Virus record (IMG/VR): IMGVR_UViG_3300036771_000002
Coordinates: 1-46,493 of that record
Origin: a virus
Length of the DNA stretch: 46,493 nucleotides
Direction: 5' to 3' (one strand)
A program made the position numbers and the translations under genes. The notes under the pieces were generated by a model. The model saw only the letters and a list, made by a program, of their open reading frames with translations. It was not told the DNA's origin and did not search any database. Below, piece by piece: positions 33,701 to 43,400 of the stretch (within the stretch, counting starts at the first letter, position 1; each line of letters opens with the position of its first letter).

Positions 33701-34106
33701 TAAGGTTAAGCTACGAGCTACCTTCAAGTCTGAAAAGAATATGTCCCCTTTAATGTCTAAGGATAGCTTTACCTTAGTAGGATTCATGTCAGGTAAAACA
33801 GGTTCATACCTAGGACGTACAGTAGAGATGCCGCAGATTTACACTACTGTTAAACAAACTTATGATGCTCACTTACCTGCTGGTTGTACGGTAACGCCAC
33901 AGTTCAGCTATGACGATGGTGCTACATGGATTACCCCTCCACTAGTAAGTAGCCAGCAAGTGTCTTCTGACTATATGAGATATAATCACGAGACAACAGT
34001 ACTTGCTAGTAAGAATGCTAAGAAGTTTAAAGCACGTTTAAATCTATCTACTCCTAATGCAGTAATTAGACCTACTGCAAGAAGGTTCATTAATATTATG
34101 AAGTAA
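30732..34106 (+). CDS. Large DUF4815-like baseplate/fibre-connector protein
   Basis: A 1,124-residue protein. The N-terminus (DAPYYDDFDPAKKFSKISFV, then PGRVAQAREFTQMQTI) matches the DUF4815 family found in large phage structural clusters. The middle contains beta-rich modules (VSSGSVAGTV-type strands near residue 710, KFTIPAGIKTGTREVLLRNS). The C-terminal part (FEFDRDTLMTSVGVYFSAKH onward, then CTVQIRNVVNGYPSN) looks like jelly-roll/galactose-binding-type domains. Its place between wedge genes and the giant fibre suggests it attaches fibres to the baseplate. AAAAGGAG precedes the ATG. Confidence 0.8.
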   Translation: MINKDAPYYDDFDPAKKFSKISFVPGRVAQAREFTQMQTIIFEYLKRVSDTLYRDGSVVSGMGWTLTSNTIKIDSGKVYLKGVVHLFDAQEIPITKKGKEIVGVKLKEEMITEDKDVSLTDPALNMGNYGQPGAHRVKASVELKINDPDASPIYEFNEGELQLEMARPQFDSGLMDMLAKRTVDTNGNYRVRGLDLSAEEHDANNMRIIVEAGTAYIMGYEVIKVTPVKKIIPKALDTRTVQNEPQVYLGNQDKYPLNNSPVKRIDRVSGEVQVTETVTRGATINGIDPLSKNPVSDIVSITGYAKGTDYQLTTNGVDWSAGGVSGKEPATGSTYSVTYKYRKNFVNATDYKLITITDAWGVTKDNLQWLAGDKPVNSTQVNIDYQFYLPRADLVSIDRYGNVIVTQGQSDIELNVVAPQPSSDEQLVLGAVYINPGPNNKTARTKFNAITRMEMGEIQRLARRVDDLEYNQAITALDRDAMAGELPSDLKGIFSDSFRSVTRGDLSHPNFNIMYSLEDGVIMLPTDTTKDIKPNINMDLSNVKSFGRLIGAPMTEVVGVEQPYATQSMLVNPYLSFNVFSSLKLTPASDNWVDESYIKIENTEYSVRNFYRWWGHPEAVPWVQDLLDLKMDDGRTVGDWRPPWTPGETVDTSPRTTVSKVEKSRSILEDAITIMRQRDIEIFCENLQPSADNLELTFDSVRVPLTPVKGSVSGSVAGTVRANSSGQVWAKFTIPAGIKTGTREVLLRNSTNSAVASFTSIGTKRTVTDTILTKRITLVPVDPLAQTFEFDRDTLMTSVGVYFSAKHDTKPCTVQIRNVVNGYPSNVVYAEKVLQPSDIKVSSNAISETKITFDDPVMCQANIQYCMVILSDNDKHSMWVCDLGQKDVTTGVQVTQQPYLIGMLFSSKNAKTWTAHQSMNLKFKVYKAEFQPVGVIEFDPISNLGADRLVLLADYLVPANTGCIWEVSLDDGMYTPLGNYEPHDLSQIVSKVKLRATFKSEKNMSPLMSKDSFTLVGFMSGKTGSYLGRTVEMPQIYTTVKQTYDAHLPAGCTVTPQFSYDDGATWITPPLVSSQQVSSDYMRYNHETTVLASKNAKKFKARLNLSTPNAVIRPTARRFINIMK

Positions 34107-34113
34107 TGAGTTT

Positions 34114-34143
34114 GGGCAGGTATATTATACCTGTCCATTCTTT
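34114..34143 (+). terminator. Hairpin terminator after the DUF4815-like gene
   Basis: GGGCAGGTA (34114-34122) pairs with TACCTGTCC (34128-34136), 9 pairs including one G:U, 5-base loop, then ATTCTTT. The T-tract is moderate. Confidence 0.75.
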
Positions 34144-34178
34144 ATGCACTTTTAAATTTACAGGAAGGGGATGTTGGT

Positions 34179-34418
34179 ATGCCAGAGATGAAGGTACTGG
34201 AAAGTGGGGGTATAGTATTCGTCCCTACGGCAGAGGAACAAAAAGTAGCAGATATGAAGATACAAGCCCAGAAAGACTTAGAAGAGACTCAATTATTAAA
34301 GACCCAAGCACAACAAGAGCTATTCGAGGTCAGGCAAATGAAGGAAGAAATAGAGGTGATACACAGAAGAGCAGAGAAAGTACTACAAGACTTGAAGGAG
34401 ATGAGACGAAATGGCTAG
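34179..34418 (+). CDS. Small coiled-coil protein before the giant fibre (79 residues)
   Basis: The product is a short beta start (EMKVLESGGIVFVPTAEE) followed by a continuous coiled coil (QAQKDLEETQLLKTQAQQEL). AGGAAGGGG lies upstream of the ATG, and the 3' end overlaps the fibre start by 8 bases. An alternative frame (34106-34423) through the same region begins in the previous stop, crosses the terminator and lacks a ribosome site. It may be a fibre chaperone or linker; function unknown. Confidence 0.65.
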   Translation: MPEMKVLESGGIVFVPTAEEQKVADMKIQAQKDLEETQLLKTQAQQELFEVRQMKEEIEVIHRRAEKVLQDLKEMRRNG

Positions 34419-37400
34419 TATGAAGGTCAGATTAGGTGGTAAGTGGGTTACTGTAGCAGGTGGCGGAGTGTCTCAAGAAGACCTGCAACAAGTGGTAAAT
34501 GAAGCCAATGATTATGCTAACCGATTAAAGGAACAAATAGATGACGACATCACAGCTATGGAGAATAGTATCACAGGTCTAGAAAATAATATTGAGGGTG
34601 CATTCTCTGATGGTATCATCACTAAGACTGAAGCTAGACGTATCCAATCTTATATTAATACTTTAGATACAAACAAAGCACGCTTTGACAAAGAGTATAC
34701 TAGTCTTATCAACAACCCATTTATGAACGAAAATGATAAGCAAGGTTTAATCTCTGCTAAGGCTAGTCATGATGAGAAGTTTGCCTTACTTGTCAAGGCT
34801 ATTAATGACGCTATTGCTGATGGTAAAGCCACTGTGGAAGAAGCTAAACACGTTAATGAGAGCTTTACTAACTACAATAATGCAACTGCTGTACTTACTT
34901 CTGCTATTTATGAAGCGATTGATGATATTGCAACTAATAAAACAGGAGTAGCTCTAGAAGATGCTAAGTCATTTGCTAACCAAGCAGCAGAGGGAGTTAA
35001 GACTATCCTAACTGCTGAAGTACAGGGTGTTCAGAAGTCTGTAACTGACCTAGATACAGAAATCAAGGGTGCATTCCGTGATGGCATCATACAAGAGAAT
35101 GAGCTATCTTCTATTAAGGCTTATTTAAATACTCTTGATACTTCTAAGCAAGGCTTAGACAAGAGATATGAGTCCACGTACAACAATGTTGACTTACCTG
35201 CACAGAACAAGACTAATCTTAATACCGTTAAGATTGATTATGACCGTTCTTATACTGCATTAATCAACACTATCAATGATGCCATTGTTGACCAGTTAGG
35301 TACTCCAGAAGAGCAGACTCTTATCAATACAAAGTTTAAGGACTACAACCAAAAACTTGCGCTATTAACAACTCAATTGGAACTTGCAATTGAAGCAATT
35401 TCTAAGACTAAATCTACTAGAGCAGAAACGAATGCAAAAACATATTCTGACCAAATCAAGAGCGACATGGCAGATGAGATTAAAGGGGTAGAAGATGCTA
35501 CTACTGCATTGAAGACGGAAATTAATACTACCTTTAAAGATGGAATCATAGATGCAAGTGAGGCACAGAAGATTAAGTCTTATATAAACTTATTGGATAA
35601 CAATAAGAAAGCCTTACTAGAAAGATATACTGAGCTATACAACAACGGATTCATTTCTGCTATAGCTAAGACAACTCTGACTAGTAAGAAGACCTTGTTT
35701 GACGCTAAATATAATCTTCTTATTAGTGAGATTACTAATGCAATTGCTGATGGTAAAACTACTATGGGTGAGTCTCAAGCTGTAGATAGTGCTTTCACTG
35801 TGTACAATGATGCAGTTAAAGAGTTTACAAATGCTATGGAAAAAGCAGCAGATAGCATAGCACAAGGTAAAGCAAATGCAGCAGAGTTTAACGCTGGAGA
35901 GTATGCAGATGAGGCTAGTAACCGCCTAGATGTAATTAAAGTACGCTACATCAAGAATACTCTTTCAGGTAGCTCGGTTAATGCTTACAAACACTGGACT
36001 GAAATCAAAGCTATTAGTAAAGGTGTAAACGTTGCTCTATCGGGTACTGTTACTGGTAGTCCTGGTATTACAAACCTTGGCGTGGTTAATAACGACAAAG
36101 TAGATGACCAGTTTGCAGAAGACCGTACAACAGGTGATTCATTCGTACAGATTGACTTAGGTACAATCAAGGATGATATCGACTACATCCAATTATGGCA
36201 CTACTATCAAGATGCAAGACAGTACAATGGTAACAAGCTGGAGGTATCTGCTGATGGACAGAAATGGTACACTATGTTCAACAGTACTAAATCTGGTACG
36301 TACAAAGAGTCTGCTGATGGTTTCATTGTACCAATCAATGCTGGGCGTATTTATAATCACACTATGCAACGTATCACTAGTACCGAGACTCAAATAACTA
36401 ATATTAATGGTGAATTACAATCTAGAGTAAAGACTACAGTATTTGACCAAGGTATTAAGGACTCTAAGGAACATGCAGATGCAGTAGCACAGGCTGTTCG
36501 TAATGAGCTGTCTAGCTTCTCTAGTCTTATCACTAATCGTATTGATGGTATTGAAGACCAAGTGGATGGCAATATTACTACCTGGTTCTTAACTGGAGCA
36601 CCAACACTAACTAACAAACCATCAGTAGACTGGAATACAGATGTGTTAAAGGATACTCATTTAGGTGACCTTTACTACGATTCTGCTACAGGGTACTGTT
36701 ACCGATTCTTGAAGACAGGTATTATCTATGCATGGGCTAAGATAACTGACTCTGACGTTACTGAAGCCATCCAAAAAGCAGCTAAGGCACAAGATACAGC
36801 AGATGGTAAGAGACGAGTATTCGTTGTTCAACCTATTCCTCCGTATGATGTGGGTGATTTATGGGCACAAGGTTCTGCTGGAGATTTAATGCGTTGTAAC
36901 GTTGCTAAGGCACAAGGTGCATTGTATAATGCAGGAGACTGGAGTAAAGCTTCTAAATATATTGACCAAAAGACAGTAAATGACACCCTAAATCCATTCG
37001 TAACTAGATTAGAGACTGCTGAGTCGTCTGTTATACAGAATGCTAGGGAAATCTCTGAACGTGTTAAGATTGATACGTATAACCAAGAGATTATTAACAT
37101 CAATACTAATGTGGGCAATATTGATACCGCACAAAAAGGCACTGCCGATAAATTAAACAAGTTGTCTATTGGTGGTCGTAACTTACTGAAGAACAGTGGT
37201 AACTTTGTTACTATTGAGAACTGGACGTCTTCTGACACTGCTACTGCTACAGTAATGCTGGACAAAGATGACCTTAAAATCAGTAAAGTAGGGTTAGCTA
37301 CAGCAGTTCACATTATCAACCCTAGCTTACAACGTGTTGAATGGGATGTTAATAAGGAATATACTATTACTATTAGGGCTAAAGGTTCTACTGGATTTGA

Positions 37401-40400
37401 CCTTAGTTTGGGTATCCAGAGTGCTACCATCATTCCTCTAGGAATAGTTTCGGTAGGTGCGGTTACTACTGCATACAAGGAGTTCACTCTAACATTCAAG
37501 CCTAAGGTGACAGGTGTTGCAGACTTCCGTATCTCAACCACTGCTATTCCTAATGGAGGAGCTTTATGGGTTGACTGGGTTAAGGTGGAAGAGGGTAACA
37601 AACCTACCGCTTGGTCACCAGCACCAGAGGACTTAACAGACTATGCAGATATATCTGTAAGCCAGATACTAGATTCCTCATTTGAAAGAGGTCTACGCTT
37701 CTGGAGTGCTTATAATGCAACTATTGATGTAGGAGCCCCTTTACAAAGTGGAGTGACTTACAAGACTTCTTCTGACAGTATTACTGGTAGAACTGCTTTA
37801 CAAATATCTGATGCAGAAGGTTGGATATACTCTTCTAACGCTATTCCAGTAGACACAAGCCGAGTCTATCGTGTTCGCTTCCGTGTTAAGAAAACACGTG
37901 ATGTTGATACTGGTGGTACTAATATATATGCTGGTGTTGCTACCTATGATAAGAACGGTGTGCTTCAAAGTACAGCTCCTGGTAATCACAGATACTGTGC
38001 AGCAAGTGGGAAACCATTAAAGGTAGCTGATGGATGGCAGGTATTTGAAGGGTATATCACTGGTGAGGGCAATGTGACTCATAACCAATTTAGACCAGGT
38101 ACAGCGTATGTAAAACCTATGTTTGTAGTGGACTATGCTAAAGGAACTGGCGGTATCAACATAATCGACCTTATGGACTTTGAAGATGTTACTGCACAGA
38201 TTAAGGCACAGGACTACTCAGAAACTAAGATAGGTGAGGCTAAAACTGCACAGGAAGCATACGCTAGAGCACAGGCGGAGGCTGCTAAGACAGTGGCTAA
38301 TGCATATGCAGATGGCATTGTTACTGCTGAAGAACAGCGTGCAATAGATGATGCTAATGCAAAACTACAAACAGCTAAGGCATATGCAGAACAGAAGGCT
38401 AAAGATGCACAGGATGCAGCACAAGGCTATGTGGATGGCATTGAAATAGGTGGTACTAACCTACTTAAAAACTCTGGGTTCAAAGACTCTCTTAGCTATT
38501 GGTCAATAGGTTCCAATGTCACTGTGGACTCTAAGGAGTTCGAGGGCTACCCTACAGTGTTAAGTAATCAAAGTGGTAGAACAGATGACATTTGGGCAGG
38601 TATAAACTCTTCTGCACAGTGGTATCCATGTAAGCCAGGTGATAAGTTTGTAGGTAGCATATACACTTACACAGAAAATATAGCAGGGTTTGAAGGTAGG
38701 GGAGGAAATGTAATCGTAGACTTCTACGATATCAATAACACTCGTATGCCAGGATGGTTACAGACATCTATAATACCTTCTAAGCAGGGAGAGTGGCAAC
38801 GCTTTACAGTTCAGGGTACTGCCCCAGCAAATGCTGTTAAGGTTCGTATATATGCTTATGTTACTCGTAATGGTAAGCTATGGATGGCTAAACCTCAACT
38901 AGAAAAGGGTACTAAGGCTACTGCATGGGGGCTTGCTCCAGAGGACTTAGTAGAAGCTATTGGTAAGGTTAAGGTTGGTGGGAAGAACTTATTAATAGGT
39001 AGTGAGTCTCTATCTATTATATCTAATAATGTTGCTGTATATCCTATAACTGTTACTAAGATGACTGAAGGGGCTGTTAGCTTCAATCGTGTTAAGAACT
39101 CTAAGGCAGGAACGGATGTTAATACAATAAGTGTATATAACACAATACCGTTTAACACCATCTCTGACAATATTGCAGGTAAACAAGTTACATTCTCTCA
39201 TCAAGTTCGTGCATCTAAGGCAGTAGAAGGTTCTATAATGCATGAGTTATATGGTGCTTCTACATTAAAGCTACCTGCTTCTAATACTAAGTTTGCTGTA
39301 ACTACAGACTGGCAGACTCTCTCTATTACTGTAGACATGCCTAGCAGCCTTAGTGGATACACAGGTGTCAGATTCTTGTTATCTGCATTCTCTAGTATGG
39401 TGGATCAATATGTAGACTATAGAACTATCAAGATTGAGTTTGGTAACAGGTCTACAGACTGGACACCTGCCCCTGAAGACGTAACTAAGCTTATAGCAGA
39501 TGCAGACAAAAAAGCACAGGATGTAACTGGTAGAGTAGATGAAATGTCAGCGGATGATAAGCTAACTTCTTTAGAGAAGCAAGATGCTAAGAAGGATTGG
39601 GATATTATTGCTGGAGAGTATAGTAACTTCTATACTCAAGCGGATGCTTTCAAGGTTACTACAGAAAAAGCTACTTACAAGACTAGATATGATGAGTTAA
39701 ACGCTTACCTTACTCCTTTGTTTACTAAAATGAATGAGACCTCTACTATCGTAAGAGCTGACTATAGACTGAAATTCAAGAACTACTTTGAAGCTAAGTC
39801 TGCACTAGCAAAAGCTATTTCTGATGCTTCTAAGTCTCAAATTGACAGTATTGTTATAGGTGGTCGTAACTACTACAAGCAAAAAAGCTTTACTGCTGCT
39901 GGTAGTACTACCGCAACATTTGACCCAGTAGAAGGTGTATGGGTAGTCACTATACCAAAAAATACCAACTCTTCTTGGAGAGGTATCATGTATAATGCAA
40001 AGAACGCCCTACTGAGAGCAGGTAGAACGTACACAGGTAGCTACGAAATTTATGCAGATGTAGTCATTCCTACTAACGTTGACATTAACAACTTTGGGGT
40101 AACTACTGTCACAGGTACTAATGATAATGATGAAGTAGCTAAAAGGGTTATGAGTTACCCTCCTACTGTTCCTGGTAAGTGGGTTAAGGTGTCCTATACT
40201 TTCACTATACCTTCCAATGCTACTCAAGATTTCTACGATAACTCTGTAATAGGTATAAATGGTGCGGCTAGTGCATGGACTCCTACTGTAGATACTGTTA
40301 TCAAAATCAAGAATATGAAGCTTGAGGAAGGTACTAGACCTACTGATTGGACTCCTGCACCAGAAGATATAGACCAGTTAATAACTGACCTAGACACTAA

Positions 40401-43400
40401 GGCTACTACTCTACAAACTAGTGTGGATGCTATGTCTGATGACAATTTGCTTACTCCTAGTGAGAAGTCTTTATTGAAAAAGGACTGGGATTCTATCGTT
40501 GGTGAGTACCCTACTATATCTGCACAAGCAGATGCATTTGGGGCTACTGCTGAGAAGGCTAATTACACTACTGCATACAATAACCTTAAAGGTCTTATAG
40601 AAACACCTCTTGCAAATGTCACTACGACATCTCCTGTTAATGGAGCTGATATGAGAACCAAGTTTAAGGACTATGCAGACAAAAAATCTAAGCTATTAAG
40701 ATATCTGTCAGATGCAGCTAAGTCCCAGATAGATGGCATCAACGTTGGTGGACGTAACTTAATCTCAGGTACTATGTTTAAAGACGCTACTGGTTGGTCA
40801 CGTTGGAGCACCTATGAAAGATGGGGCGTTAGGAATGATGCCTACAACAATATGGACTTTCTATTCATGGAAACCCTTACTAGTGCAGGCGCTCAAGTTG
40901 TAGTTCCTATAGGAACTAAACTAGGCGTACAGAGTGATGGTCGTACCTTCTCTGTTAAGAAGGACACAGAGTATACTATATCTATGGTAGTTGCTACTAG
41001 TGAGCTTAATAATACTCTAGACTACCTATATCTCATGCACAGTGATAAGGTCAATTTTAGACTACCAGATATTAAAGTTGATAGCTTCCCTAAATACAGT
41101 CTAATAGCTTCTGGGTCAGGCACTTACTTCTACAAAGTTAGTATAACGTTCAAGGCTATTAAAGATGATGCTAATGCATATCTTTTAATAGGAGGAACTC
41201 TATTCAGAGCTATGACAGGTAGTAACGGATATGCTTGGATTCGAGTAGCATATCTTAAAGTAGAGGAAGGTAATAGACCTACTGCATGGTCACCATCCTT
41301 TGAGGATATCTTTGGGGATATTAAAGCAGCCGATAAGAAGGCACAGGACGTACAGAACTCTGTAAATGATATGTCTGCTGATAACAAAATGACTGCCTTA
41401 GAAAAGCATCAAGCTAGTAAGGATTGGGAAGGGGTCAAGGCAGAATATCCCATAGTGTCTGCACAGGCAGATGCTTATGGCAAGACTGCCGAGAAAACTG
41501 CTTATACGACTGCTTATACTGCACTGAAAAACTATATTGAACCTATCTTAGTTAAGCTAAATGAGACTTCTGACATAGATGGCAACAACTACCGAGGACT
41601 ATGGAAGAACTACTCAGACACTAAGTCTAAGCTACTGAGAGCAGTCACAGATGGCTCTAAAGATGCTATAGATAATATATCTGTTGGGGGCAGAAACTTA
41701 ATTCTAGGCTCTCATAAGGATTTCTCAACAACAGACTATCTAATTAATCAGTACATGCTATCTGAGAACTGGGTAGCTGGTCAAGAGTACACTTTTGTAA
41801 TTAAAGGTACTGTCCCAGCAGGTCAGAAGTTTGGCATATGGATGAATGGTGGCTCTAATAATGTTGGGTATGCTACAGCTACTTACATTAATGGAGTAAC
41901 CTATGTAACATTCAAAGCTATAGCTACTACCTCCGGTAATGAGAGAATCATCAACCTATATAACTTTCCAAGTAACACTACTGCATCTACAGTAGATTGG
42001 GTTGCGTTATATAGAGGTAATAAACCTATGGATTGGACACCTGCTCCAGAGGAAGTACAAGGGAATATTGACAATATCCAAGTGGGTAGCCGTAACTACA
42101 TTGGTAACGGTGACTTCAGTACTCCACTTGAAGATGACCCTAACAAAGCATTCTACGCTAAAGGGGACATACAAGAGATTGTAGACATCTCTACGGAAAC
42201 TCCACCCCATAAGTGGGCTTTACACTGTAAGAATACTGCTGCTAAAAATAATGGTCAGGCTAACTTCCCTGTGTTCATTGGTAACGCTGCTAAAGACTTA
42301 CTAGGTAAGGAAATAACTGTGAGTATGTGGGTAAAATACCAAGGAGTTGTTAAAGGAGCAAATGTTTGGAACAGCTTGCGAGTAGGAGACCTTTCCATAG
42401 ATTACAAAAAAGCTGATGGTGTCACATATAACTATCAACCTTCTGTAATTGACCAGGTGGTAGGAACGGACATGACTTGGAAGAGGGTATTTGCTACCTT
42501 CAGAATAAACCCAGCAGGGGCTACTGAAATCACTCGTATTGGATTTAGGTCTCTACTTGAGGGTTGTATAGGGGAGTTCTGGGTTACTGGTCAGAAAGTA
42601 GAGATTGGTAACAAGGTTACTGACTGGACACCAATGCCTGAAGAGGTCAATAATGTTATCTCTACTATCACAACTCGTGTTGGTTCTGTAGAGGCTACCA
42701 CTAAAAATTTAGGAGACCAGCTTCTTAGTAAAGTAGAGAGCACTGACGTGTATACCAAGCAAGAAGTACTAGGTAAACTTGCAGAAGGTGAAATCTATCT
42801 AAAAGGTACTGGTCTAAACCACGGTGGAAACCGAGTACTAAAGGTAAATGGAGCTACTAAGTATGATAGTAATGCTACTCGTGGTTTACGCTTACTGACT
42901 TTGAGTAGAGCAAACTTAGCAACAGTAGAGGACATCAACTATGATGTATATGCAAGTGATGCTCAACAGATTGCCCTATCTGATAAGCTGAAATCTTTAG
43001 GTAATAACGTCTTGGTCACTCTTACATCTTACGATGCAATTAATATGACTACTAATACTGGATTGCTAGATACCCTAGCTGACTTTGGAGGTTCTGGTCA
43101 AGAGCTACGAGGTAGATTCCCATTTGCATTTATAGGTCTTAAGGGTCTTGGTAAAGGGTCTGGTATTGAGGTATCAACTGGTTTAGACCAAACGAAAACA
43201 CCTGTAGCAGAGGTGTTTACTAAGGTATCATCAGGTATACCACAAGGATTCAATACTTCATCTAAGGTACTAAATGATACGGTAAGTACTATCACTACTA
43301 GAGTAACTACTGCCGAGTCTACAATCAGTCAGCATTCTAAGAGTATTGACCTAAAAGTAAATGTTGATGGAGTTATTGCAGCTATCAACCTCTCTCCTGA

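Noticed and set aside
34106-34423. 105-residue frame overlapping the small coiled-coil gene
   Set aside because: It starts inside the preceding stop region, crosses the hairpin terminator, has no ribosome site, and its composition (Arg/Ser/Gly-rich) looks like an out-of-frame reading of a coiled-coil gene.
36828-37265. 145-residue reverse-strand frame inside the fibre gene
   Set aside because: Antisense shadow of the fibre repeats; no ribosome site or recognisable domain, and all supported genes in the window lie on the + strand.
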